Positions 57,221-64,000 of a stretch of 64,000 bases of DNA are shown one piece after another. Source of the DNA: Actinomycetota bacterium (GTDB taxonomy: Bacteria > Actinomycetota > UBA4738 > HRBIN12); the NCBI GenBank assembly GCA_026003015.1, contig BPGL01000001.1, positions 359,353 to 423,352 on the forward strand, written 5' to 3'. Position numbers and translations under genes: made by a program. The notes below the pieces were generated by a model, which saw nothing but the letters and a program-made list of their open reading frames with translations, made no database searches and had not been told where the DNA came from. Every line of letters starts with the position of its first letter. The stretch's first letter is position 1.

Positions 57221-57258
57221 GCGCCCATGCGCCGAACGGCCGTTCAACCGGCCGGCCG

Positions 57259-57264
57259 TAGACT
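57259..57264 (+). promoter_or_regulatory. -10 element of gcvPA (TAGACT), probable leaderless promoter
   Basis: TAGACT ends 9 bases before the GTG. Just upstream, GAACGGCCGTTC (57234-57245) is a perfect 12-bp palindrome at about the -35 position and could be an operator. Confidence 0.5.
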
Positions 57265-57273
57265 GGGGTCGCG

Positions 57274-58593
57274 GTGAGGTTCGCCCCCCACACGGACGAG
57301 GACGTGCGTTCGATGCTCGAGACGCTGGGTCTCGAGCGACTCGACGATCTGTTCGATCAGATCCCCCCCGAGGTCCGGCTCGACCGCCCGCTCGATCTGC
57401 CGCCCGGTCGTTGCGAGCCCGATCTCGTCCGCGACCTCCGAGGGCTCGCCGCGCGCAACCGCTCGGTCGAGGACCTCGTGTGCTTCGCCGGGGCCGGTGC
57501 CTACGACCACTACGTTCCGAGCGTCGTGTGGGCCCTGGCCGGCCGCTCGGAGTTCCAGACCTCCTACACCCCGTACCAGCCGGAGCTGTCCCAAGGCGTC
57601 CTGCAGGCGTTGTTCGAGTTCCAGTCCATGGTGTGCGAGCTCACGGCGATGGAGGTCTCGAACGCCTCCCTGTACGACGGATCGACGGCGCTCGTGGAGG
57701 CCGTGAACATGGCGCGGGCGGGGGAGCGGACCGAGGTCGTCGTGGCCGGTGGCGTCGATCCCCGCCACGTCGCGGTGCTCGCCACCTACGGGCGTGGATC
57801 GGGGTTCCGCCCCACGGTGGTCCCGGCGCCGGCGGGGCGGGGCGGGGAGCCGGCCCTCGACGAGCGCACCGCGGCCCTCGTCGTCCAGCACCCGAACCGC
57901 TGGGGGATCCTCGAGGACGTCGCCGCGTTCGCCGAGCGCGCCCACGCCGCCGGCGCCCGGCTCATCCAGATCTTCGACCCGCTGTCGCTCGGGGTCCTCG
58001 CGCCGCCGGGGGAGCTCGGCGTGGACCTGGCCGTCGCGGAGGGCCAGGGGCTCGGCAACCACCTGAGCTTCGGCGGACCCTACCTTGGCATCCTCGCCGC
58101 TCGGCTCGCCGACGTCCGCCGGATGCCGGGCCGTATCGTCGGCGAGACGCTCGACGTCGACGGCCGCCGGGGCTTCGTGCTGACGCTGCAGGCTCGGGAG
58201 CAACACATCCGTCGTGAGAAAGCGACCTCGAACATCTGCACGAACCAGACGCTCATGGCGATCGCCGCGACGATCTATCTGGCCTGGCTCGGGCCCGCGG
58301 GGCTCGTCGAGCTCGGGGAGGCATGCCTCGCGAAGGCCGCCTACGCGGCCGAGCGCCTCACGGCGTTGCCCGGGGTCGAGCTGGCGTTCGGCGACGCGCC
58401 GTTCTTCAAGGAGTTCGCCCTGCGGCTCCCCCGCCCGTCCGTGCAGGTGCGCGACGCGCTCCTGGACCACGGGTTCCTCGCCGGCGTTCCCGATCCCGAC
58501 GACGACCGGGTGCTGCTCGTCGCGGTCACCGAGCAGCGCACGCGCGAGGAGATCGACGCCCTCGCGCGGGCGATGGGGGAGGTCCTCGCGTGA
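57274..58593 (+). CDS. gcvPA: Glycine dehydrogenase (decarboxylating) subunit 1
   Basis: N-terminal half of the P protein, 439 residues, which with subunit 2 decarboxylates glycine using pyridoxal phosphate. Family segments are SYTPYQPELSQGVLQALFEF, MEVSNASLYDGSTALVEAVN, GNHLSFGGPYLGILA and REKATSNICTNQTLMA. The two-subunit form is usual in Firmicutes, Thermus and archaea; mycobacteria have one long gcvP. GTG overlap with gcvPB is four bases. Confidence 0.95.
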   Translation: MRFAPHTDEDVRSMLETLGLERLDDLFDQIPPEVRLDRPLDLPPGRCEPDLVRDLRGLAARNRSVEDLVCFAGAGAYDHYVPSVVWALAGRSEFQTSYTPYQPELSQGVLQALFEFQSMVCELTAMEVSNASLYDGSTALVEAVNMARAGERTEVVVAGGVDPRHVAVLATYGRGSGFRPTVVPAPAGRGGEPALDERTAALVVQHPNRWGILEDVAAFAERAHAAGARLIQIFDPLSLGVLAPPGELGVDLAVAEGQGLGNHLSFGGPYLGILAARLADVRRMPGRIVGETLDVDGRRGFVLTLQAREQHIRREKATSNICTNQTLMAIAATIYLAWLGPAGLVELGEACLAKAAYAAERLTALPGVELAFGDAPFFKEFALRLPRPSVQVRDALLDHGFLAGVPDPDDDRVLLVAVTEQRTREEIDALARAMGEVLA

Positions 58594-60104
58594 GGCAGGG
58601 AGCGCCCGTCCGATCCCAGGGACCGCCCGGGCACGGCACGATCGCGGACCTGTCGTTCCCGGGACGGCGCGCCTCGAGCCTGCCGGCGCTCGACGTCGCC
58701 CCGGCCTCGGTACCGGAGGGGTTCCGCCGTCGGGAGCCCCCGGCGCTGCCGGAGGTTGCCGAGCGCGACCTCGTCCGGCACTACACGGCCCTGTCGCAGC
58801 AGAACTACGGGGTCGACACCGGCGTGTACCCGCTCGGCTCCTGCTCGATGAAGTACAACCCGAAGGTCGCCGAGCAGATCGCGGCGCTCCCGGGCTTCCA
58901 GCGCGTTCACCCGCTGCAGCCCGAGGCGACCGTCCAGGGAACCCTCGAGCTCCTCTGGCGGCTGGAGCGGGCGATCTGCGCGATCACCGGGATGGCTCGG
59001 GCGACGCTGCAACCGCCGGCCGGCGCCTGCGGGGAGCTCACCGGGTTGCTGCTGATGCGCGCCCACCACGCGGAGCGCGGCGAGCAGCGCCGGAAGGTCC
59101 TCATCCCCGAGGCCGCCCACGGCACGAACCCCGCGAGCGTGCGGCTGGGCGGCTACGAGGCCGTCACGGTTCCCGCCGATGACCGCGGCCTCGTCGACGT
59201 GCGCGCCCTGGAGCGACTCGTCGACGACGACGTGGCGGGGCTCATGCTCACGAACCCGAACACGCTGGGTCTGTTCGAGGAGGACATCGAGCGGATCTGC
59301 GCGATCGTCCACGGGGTCGGGGGGCTCGTCTACTACGACGGCGCCAACCTCAACGCGATCTTGGGGAAGGCCCGGCCCGGGGACATGGGGTTCGACATCG
59401 TGCACGTGAACACCCACAAGACCTTCGCGACGCCGCACGGTGGGGGAGGCCCGGGAGCGGGGCCCGTCGGCGTCGTGGAGGCCCTCGTTCCCTACCTGCC
59501 GGTCCCCCGGGTCGAGCGGGTCGAGCCCGACGGTCCGTACGTGCTCGCCCACGACGCGCCGCGCTCGATCGGGCGGATGCACGGGTTCCATGGCAACGTC
59601 GGCGTGCTCGTGCGGGCGTGGACCTACCTCGCCGCCCACGGCGCCGACGGCCTGCCCGAGGTGGCCGAGCGCGCCGTGCTGAACGCGAACTACCTCGCGG
59701 CCCGGATCTCGGCCGCGTTCCCGTTGGCGTATCCGGCAACGCGGCCGATGCACGAGTTCGTCGCGACGGCCCGCGGGCTCAAGGCGGCGACCGGGGTCCG
59801 GGCGGCCGACGTCGCCAAGCGCCTCATCGACCTGGGCTACCACCCGTCGACCGTGTACTTCCCGCTCGTCGTCGAGGAGGCGCTCATGGTCGAGCCCACC
59901 GAGACCGAGACCCGCGAGACCCTCGACGCGCTCGCCGAGGCCTTCCTCCAGGTGGCCGAGGAGGCGCGACGCGACCCCGAGCGGCTCCACGAAGCGCCGC
60001 TCACGACGCCGGTCCGCCGTTTGGACGAGGCGAGGGCCGCACGTCAGCTCGTGCTGCGGTGGCCGGCGGGCAAGGCGCGGCGCTCCGAGGTCAAGGTGAC
60101 ATAA
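58590..60104 (+). CDS. gcvPB: Glycine dehydrogenase (decarboxylating) subunit 2
   Basis: C-terminal half of the P protein, 504 residues, with the cofactor lysine in NTHKTFATPHGGGGPGAGP (about residue 275). Other segments: GVYPLGSCSMKYNPK, QPPAGACGELTGLLLMRAHH, AAHGTNPASVRLGGYE and GYHPSTVYFPLVVEEALMVE. GTG at 58590 overlaps the gcvPA stop. The 80 bases after the stop face the convergent lnt-ppm gene and contain only weak hairpins. Confidence 0.95.
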   Translation: MRQGAPVRSQGPPGHGTIADLSFPGRRASSLPALDVAPASVPEGFRRREPPALPEVAERDLVRHYTALSQQNYGVDTGVYPLGSCSMKYNPKVAEQIAALPGFQRVHPLQPEATVQGTLELLWRLERAICAITGMARATLQPPAGACGELTGLLLMRAHHAERGEQRRKVLIPEAAHGTNPASVRLGGYEAVTVPADDRGLVDVRALERLVDDDVAGLMLTNPNTLGLFEEDIERICAIVHGVGGLVYYDGANLNAILGKARPGDMGFDIVHVNTHKTFATPHGGGGPGAGPVGVVEALVPYLPVPRVERVEPDGPYVLAHDAPRSIGRMHGFHGNVGVLVRAWTYLAAHGADGLPEVAERAVLNANYLAARISAAFPLAYPATRPMHEFVATARGLKAATGVRAADVAKRLIDLGYHPSTVYFPLVVEEALMVEPTETETRETLDALAEAFLQVAEEARRDPERLHEAPLTTPVRRLDEARAARQLVLRWPAGKARRSEVKVT

Positions 60105-60184
60105 CGTACATTCTCGGCACATTGCGTCGTGCGGCGGGCGGTTGCCGCAGCGCAGGTCGCGCGCCCACCGGCGCGGTGCGATCC

Positions 60185-62437
60185 TCAGGAGCTCGAGGCC
60201 GGGGTCGGATCCCGGTGGTCGAAGCGCTCGCGCAGGCCCCACAGGGTGATCAGCCACAGCGCCTCGGCGACGATGCGCCGGGAGATCTTCGAGGTGCCGT
60301 GCTCGCGCTCCCGGAAGGTGATCGGGACCTCGGCGATGGCGGCGCCGGCGCGGTGGGCCCGCAGGGCGAGCTCGATCTGGAACCCGTAGCCCTCCGAGGC
60401 GATCGGGCGCTCGAGGAGCCGTTCGAGGAGCTGGCGGCGGTAGACGCGGTAGCCGCTCGTGGCGTCGTGGATCGGCAGGTCGAGCATGAGGCGCGCGTAG
60501 AGGTTCCCGCCGCGGGACAGGGCGAGGCGCAGGCGACTCCAGTTCGTGACGGAGCCGCCGGGGACGTAGCGGCTCCCGATCACGAGGTCGTGGTCACGGG
60601 CGGCGGCGAGCAGCCGGTCGAGCTCCTCGGGATCGTGAGAGCGGTCGCCGTCCATCTCGACGACGAGGTCGAAGCCCTCGGCCGTCGCGAGCCGGAACCC
60701 CTCGAGGTAGGCGGTCGCGAGGCCGCCCTTCCCGGCTCGCTCGAGCAGGCGCACCCGCGGCTCGACCAGCGCGAGGTCGCGCACGAGGGCGGCCGTGCCG
60801 TCCGGCGAGGCGTCGTCGACCACGAGGACGGTGACGTCGTCAGGTCGCGCGAGCGCCCCGCGAACGACGTCGACGATCGTGTCGCGCTCGCAGAACGTGG
60901 GGATGATGACGAGGATCCGCGGGCGCTCGCCGAGCGGATCGGGAGCCGGCGTCCGGGCCGCCGCGACCCGGCGCCGCGGCGCGAGGAAGAGGGCCACCGC
61001 GATGATCGCCGACGTCCAGGGAACGAGGTCCCCCAGCCGCACGTACGGGGTCCGCGCCGTGGAGGACCGGACGGTCCCGGCAAGGATAGTCGTCTCGAAC
61101 AGCTCCGTGCGCGCGCGGACGCGCCCGGCGGGGTCGATGAGGGCGCTCACCCCGGAGATGCCGGCGTTCACGACCCATCGCCCGACCTCGACGGCGCGCA
61201 TCCGGCTCATCTGCAGGTGCTGCTCCGCCGCGGCGCTGAACCCGTAGGACGCGTTGTTGACCGGCACGACGAGGAGCTCGGCGCCCGCTCGAGCCACCGC
61301 GCGCGGCAGCGCCGGGAACGCGTTCTCGAAGCAGATCGGCGTGCCGATCGGGGCGAGCCCTGGCACGTGGAGCGGGTCCGATCGCCGGCCGGGCACCCGG
61401 TCCACCGGGACCTGCTCGATCGCCTGGATGAACCGCAGGCGCTCGCGGAACGGCACGTACTCGCCGAACGGCACGAGGTGGACCTTGTCGTAGCGTCCGA
61501 GCGGCTCGCCGGAGGGCCCGAAGGCCAGCACGGAGGTGCGCTCGCCCCGGTCGCGGACGACGGCGCCGACGAGCGTGGGCACGCCGCCGGCCCCGATCGC
61601 GGCCCGCACGGCACGCATCGTCGCGGGGTCGGCGGTCGCCGCCGGATCGAGCGCCCCCTCCCCCCACACGATCAGGTCCGGCCGGGTCGTGGCGGCCATG
61701 CGGTGCAGCTCGACGTGGCCGCGGGCGATCGCGAGGTCCTCGGCCCGCGGGCCCTCGTGGGCGGCCGTGCGCACGTCGAGCTGCAGCGTCGCGACGCGGA
61801 TCGGCGCGCCGGTCGCGCGGGGGAACGGGATCCCCACCGGGGCCAGGACGAGCGCCGCCGCGAGGCCGAGACGCGCGACCGCGCGCGCGGCTCCCCCGCC
61901 GCCGAGGACGGCCGCGGCGACCAGGGCGTTCACGGCCGCGACGACGAAGGAGATCCCCCACACGCCGGTCACCGAGGCCAGACGCAGCAGGACGGGGTCG
62001 TCGACGTGCGGGATCCCGAGCGTTCCCCAGGTGAAGCCGCCGAGGGGCCAGGCCCCGCGCAGGGCCTCGACGGCGACCCACCAGCTCGCGATGCCGAGGG
62101 CGGTCACGAGCGGCCGTCGGGGACGCATCAGGGCCGGCACCACCGCGCCGAACAGCGCGAGGAACAGCGCCGACACGAGGGTCAGCGATCCGAAGGCGAG
62201 CTCCCCGAAGCGCAGGATCCACGACAGCGTGGCCCCGAAGAACGCGAGTCCGAACGCCGCGCCGAGGAGCGCTCCCCGGATCGCGCCCGCGCCGCGCAGC
62301 GCCCACAGCAGCGGGACGAGGGCGACGAACGACAGCGGCCACAGCGCGAGCGGAGGGAACGCGGCGGCCAGGCACGCGCCGGCACCGGCGGCGGCGACCG
62401 CGCCGAGGACCGGACGCGGCCGGCCCCGAGCGCTCAC
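60185..62437 (-). CDS. lnt-ppm1: Apolipoprotein N-acyltransferase fused to polyprenol-phosphate mannosyltransferase
   Basis: A 750-residue fusion. The N-terminal half (about 1-490) is Lnt: several membrane helices, then a nitrilase-like domain with catalytic Glu in VWGEGALD, Lys in YDKVHLVPFGEYVPF and Cys in GTPICFENAFP. It acylates the N-terminus of lipoproteins. The C-terminal half (about 510-750) is a GT2 dolichol-phosphate-mannose synthase type: VVDDASPDGTAALV, VEMDGDRSHDPEEL (D-x-D), VIGSRYVPGGSV and FREREHGTSKI. M. tuberculosis Ppm1 (Rv2051c) has the same fusion, supplying lipid-linked mannose for lipoglycans. GTG overlaps the DUF4193 stop. Confidence 0.93.
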   Translation of the reverse strand: MSARGRPRPVLGAVAAAGAGACLAAAFPPLALWPLSFVALVPLLWALRGAGAIRGALLGAAFGLAFFGATLSWILRFGELAFGSLTLVSALFLALFGAVVPALMRPRRPLVTALGIASWWVAVEALRGAWPLGGFTWGTLGIPHVDDPVLLRLASVTGVWGISFVVAAVNALVAAAVLGGGGAARAVARLGLAAALVLAPVGIPFPRATGAPIRVATLQLDVRTAAHEGPRAEDLAIARGHVELHRMAATTRPDLIVWGEGALDPAATADPATMRAVRAAIGAGGVPTLVGAVVRDRGERTSVLAFGPSGEPLGRYDKVHLVPFGEYVPFRERLRFIQAIEQVPVDRVPGRRSDPLHVPGLAPIGTPICFENAFPALPRAVARAGAELLVVPVNNASYGFSAAAEQHLQMSRMRAVEVGRWVVNAGISGVSALIDPAGRVRARTELFETTILAGTVRSSTARTPYVRLGDLVPWTSAIIAVALFLAPRRRVAAARTPAPDPLGERPRILVIIPTFCERDTIVDVVRGALARPDDVTVLVVDDASPDGTAALVRDLALVEPRVRLLERAGKGGLATAYLEGFRLATAEGFDLVVEMDGDRSHDPEELDRLLAAARDHDLVIGSRYVPGGSVTNWSRLRLALSRGGNLYARLMLDLPIHDATSGYRVYRRQLLERLLERPIASEGYGFQIELALRAHRAGAAIAEVPITFREREHGTSKISRRIVAEALWLITLWGLRERFDHRDPTPASSS

Positions 62438-62787
62438 GCGCAGTCGCGGCAGAGCATCCGCTTCTTGTCCGCGAGCTGGCTGCGGTGCTTCACGAGGAAG
62501 CAGCGCTGGCACATGAACTCGGTGGCCTGCATCGGGACGACGCGGGTCTCGATCGGCTCGAGTCGTTCCTCCTTCGCGATCGCCGTGAGGATCGCCTCGT
62601 CGTCCTCGACGACCTCCTCGACCTCCTCCTGCTTCTGGAGGATCTCCTGGATCGACTCGACCTCGTCGGGCGCCTCGGGCACGACCGCCTCGTCGAGGTC
62701 CTCCGGCGTTGGCTCGACGTCCTCCAGGTCCGGGTCGAGGACCTCTTCGTCGTCCAGCGGCCCCTCGATCTCGATGTCGTCACCCAT
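62434..62787 (-). CDS. DUF4193-family zinc-finger protein
   Basis: A 117-residue protein with a very acidic, Pro/Glu-rich first 75 residues (VEEVVEDDEAILTA) and a C-terminal zinc finger CQRCFLVKHRSQL ... MLCRDCA with two C-x2-C pairs. This ending is the mark of DUF4193, an actinobacterial family with unknown function. GGGAGG lies about 14 bases before the ATG. It overlaps lnt-ppm by GTGA; both read on the minus strand. Co-transcription with a lipoprotein and lipoglycan enzyme is notable but unexplained. Confidence 0.85.
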   Translation of the reverse strand: MGDDIEIEGPLDDEEVLDPDLEDVEPTPEDLDEAVVPEAPDEVESIQEILQKQEEVEEVVEDDEAILTAIAKEERLEPIETRVVPMQATEFMCQRCFLVKHRSQLADKKRMLCRDCA

Positions 62788-62843
62788 GGATCGTCCGTAC
62801 CTCCCGGGGTCCTCGCGCCCACCGGGTCCTCGCGTGAGCGCGG

Positions 62844-62849
62844 ATTGTA
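62844..62849 (-). promoter_or_regulatory. -10 element of the DUF4193-lnt operon (TACAAT)
   Basis: TACAAT on the minus strand lies about 56 bases before the ATG. Between them the 11-base direct repeat GGGTCCTCGCG (plus strand 62807-62817 and 62824-62834, 17-bp period) may be an operator. Confidence 0.5.
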
Positions 62850-62858
62850 CTGCCGCGC

Positions 62859-64000
62859 TCAGGCGGCGAACACCTCCCGGCCGAGCGAGACGGTGAGCAG
62901 GGGCCGCAGGCCCTCCACCTCCGGGGCCTCCAGCGGGTCGACGGGCCAGGCGACGAGGTCGGCGTGTCCCCCCGGCTGGAGCACGCCCTTCTTGTCCTCC
63001 TGGTGGCCAAGGCGCGCCGCCCCCACGGTGAGCAGCCCGACGGCCTCCAGGCGGCTCAGGCGCTGCGCCGGGTCGTGGTGCGTCTCGAGGCTCGCCACGC
63101 CGAGCCAGGGGTCCAGGGGCGTCACGGGCGCGTCGGAGCCGGCTCCGACGAGGACCCCACGCGAGAGGAACGTCCGGACCGGGTTCATCCGCGCCGCGCG
63201 CTCCGGCCCCAGGGCCCGCTCGTACAGGCCGCCCGGGCCGCCCCACAGGCGGTCGAACGCCGGCTGGATCGAGGCGGCGAGCCCGAGCATCGCCGCCCGC
63301 TCGATCTGGTCGTCGGAGGCCATCTCGACGTGCTCGATCCGATGCCGCCGGGCGCGGAAGTGCCGTCGCGCGCGCGAGTCGAGGGCGCCGTAAACCCGCT
63401 CCCAGGCGACGAGCACCGCCTCGATCGCGCGGTCCCCGATCGCGTGGACCCCGACCTGCAGGCCGGCGGCGTGCCCCGCGTGCAGGAACGAGACGAGCGC
63501 GTCGCCGTCCAGGTACATCGCGCCGGTGCCGCCGCCGTCCTCGTACGGCACCGAGACCGCGGCGGTGCGCGCTCCGATCGACCCGTCGACGGGCAGGTCG
63601 CCGCCGATGGCCGACAGGCCGAGCGCGATCGCGAGCGGGAGATCGGTCGTGGCGACGATCGGCGTGGCGTCGACCGGAAGTCGATCCCGGTGCGCGAGCA
63701 GCACCTCCAGGTCGCGCAGGCCGTCCGATTCGGGCATCGACATCTCGTGCACGGCGGTGATCCCTCGCGCCGCCGCGGTGGCCGCCGCGCGCAGCTGCAG
63801 CCCCTCGACCTGCTCGCGGCTGCGGTTCGACGAGCTGGCGCGGCGGAGCAGGCGCTGGGCCGCCCCGACGACGCGGCCGGTCGGCCGACCGTGCGCGTCG
63901 TGCTCGACGCCCTCGGCCCCGGCGAGGTCGACGCTCGCCAGCGCCGCTCGGTTGACGAGCGCGACGTGCCCGTCGGCTCGGAACAGCACGAGCGGTCGAG
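62859..64000 (-). CDS. Amidohydrolase of the YtcJ type, 5' end outside the window
   Basis: C-terminal 376 or more residues of a metal-dependent amidohydrolase. LFRADGHVALVNRAALASVD is a segment found well inside YtcJ-like proteins, so the true start lies beyond base 64000. Metal and active-site segments seen are GVHAIGDRAIEAVL, RRHRIEHVE, LVGAGSDAPVTPLDPW and QPGGHADLVAW. Substrates of the group are mostly unknown. The stop lies 71 bases from the DUF4193 gene, which has its own promoter in the gap. Confidence 0.88.
   Translation of the reverse strand, partial: RPLVLFRADGHVALVNRAALASVDLAGAEGVEHDAHGRPTGRVVGAAQRLLRRASSSNRSREQVEGLQLRAAATAAARGITAVHEMSMPESDGLRDLEVLLAHRDRLPVDATPIVATTDLPLAIALGLSAIGGDLPVDGSIGARTAAVSVPYEDGGGTGAMYLDGDALVSFLHAGHAAGLQVGVHAIGDRAIEAVLVAWERVYGALDSRARRHFRARRHRIEHVEMASDDQIERAAMLGLAASIQPAFDRLWGGPGGLYERALGPERAARMNPVRTFLSRGVLVGAGSDAPVTPLDPWLGVASLETHHDPAQRLSRLEAVGLLTVGAARLGHQEDKKGVLQPGGHADLVAWPVDPLEAPEVEGLRPLLTVSLGREVFAA

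Overview
The window is a very GC-rich bacterial chromosome segment, almost certainly from an uncultured or deep-branching member of the Actinomycetota. The main reason is gene order. The run infC-rpmI-rplT-rRNA methyltransferase-pheS-pheT-argF-mpg-tyrS-TPR-HAD-tlyA-nadK-recN-pyrG-Nudix-xerD-scpA-scpB-rluB-cmk-der follows, with interruptions, the Mycobacterium tuberculosis order Rv1641 to Rv1713. The run gcvH-FHA-MerR-bfn-MerR-gcvP follows Rv1826 to Rv1832. The Lnt-Ppm fusion and the DUF4193 protein are also actinobacterial traits. The glycine decarboxylase is split into gcvPA and gcvPB, unlike mycobacteria, so the class is left open. No mobile element, prophage or CRISPR array is visible.

Layout. 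1-4.9 kb: end of priA, then def-fmt-rsmB-rpe and a response regulator with a GGDEF domain. 4.9-8.9 kb: an FMN riboswitch followed by ribD-ribE-ribBA-ribH and a small cupin, all overlapping or nearly so. 8.9-16.8 kb: infC-rpmI-rplT, an rRNA methyltransferase fused to a histidine-kinase-like module, pheST, argF and mpg. 16.8-20.4 kb: a class A penicillin-binding protein facing away from tyrS. 20.4-25.7 kb: a complete 16S-23S-5S operon with no tRNA in the spacer, matching processing stems and a terminator. 25.7-29.4 kb: a small accessory patch (two TPR proteins, a metallo-beta-lactamase-fold enzyme, an SSB-like gene, a DUF1015 protein). 29.4-39.5 kb: HAD phosphatase, rhomboid, tlyA, nadK, recN, pyrG, Nudix, ald, xerD, DksA-like. 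39.5-44 kb: deoB, deoA, an M50-like membrane protein, trpS. 44-51.5 kb: scpAB, rluB, aroH-tyrA-aroA, cmk, der, tRNA-Pro, pgsA. 51.5-60.1 kb: gcvH, FHA, two MerR regulators, PBP5, hpt, bfn, a CAP protein, a PD-(D/E)XK-like protein, gcvPA-gcvPB. 60.2-64 kb (minus strand): lnt-ppm, DUF4193 and a truncated amidohydrolase.

Transcription and translation. Many genes carry a TANNNT -10 hexamer that ends only 6-10 bases before the start codon and lack a Shine-Dalgarno sequence, so leaderless mRNAs appear common. Other genes are coupled by ATGA or GTGA overlaps.

Sequence quality. pyrG needs eleven single-base corrections (ten extra bases, one missing) to read as a normal 550-residue CTP synthase. der, an SSB-like gene and the rhomboid gene each need one or two removals of an extra base, and tRNA-Pro and the starts of infC and trpS fit the same pattern. 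This insertion bias points to consensus errors rather than gene decay, but reads are needed to settle it.

The most unusual biology is the in-frame fusion of a SpoU/TrmH methyltransferase to a degenerate histidine-kinase module inside the translation gene cluster. After it come an M50-type membrane protein that has lost both zinc histidines, a GarA-like FHA protein with a zinc ribbon in place of the usual N-terminal tail, and a tRNA-Pro whose 3' processing would create a near-leaderless pgsA message.
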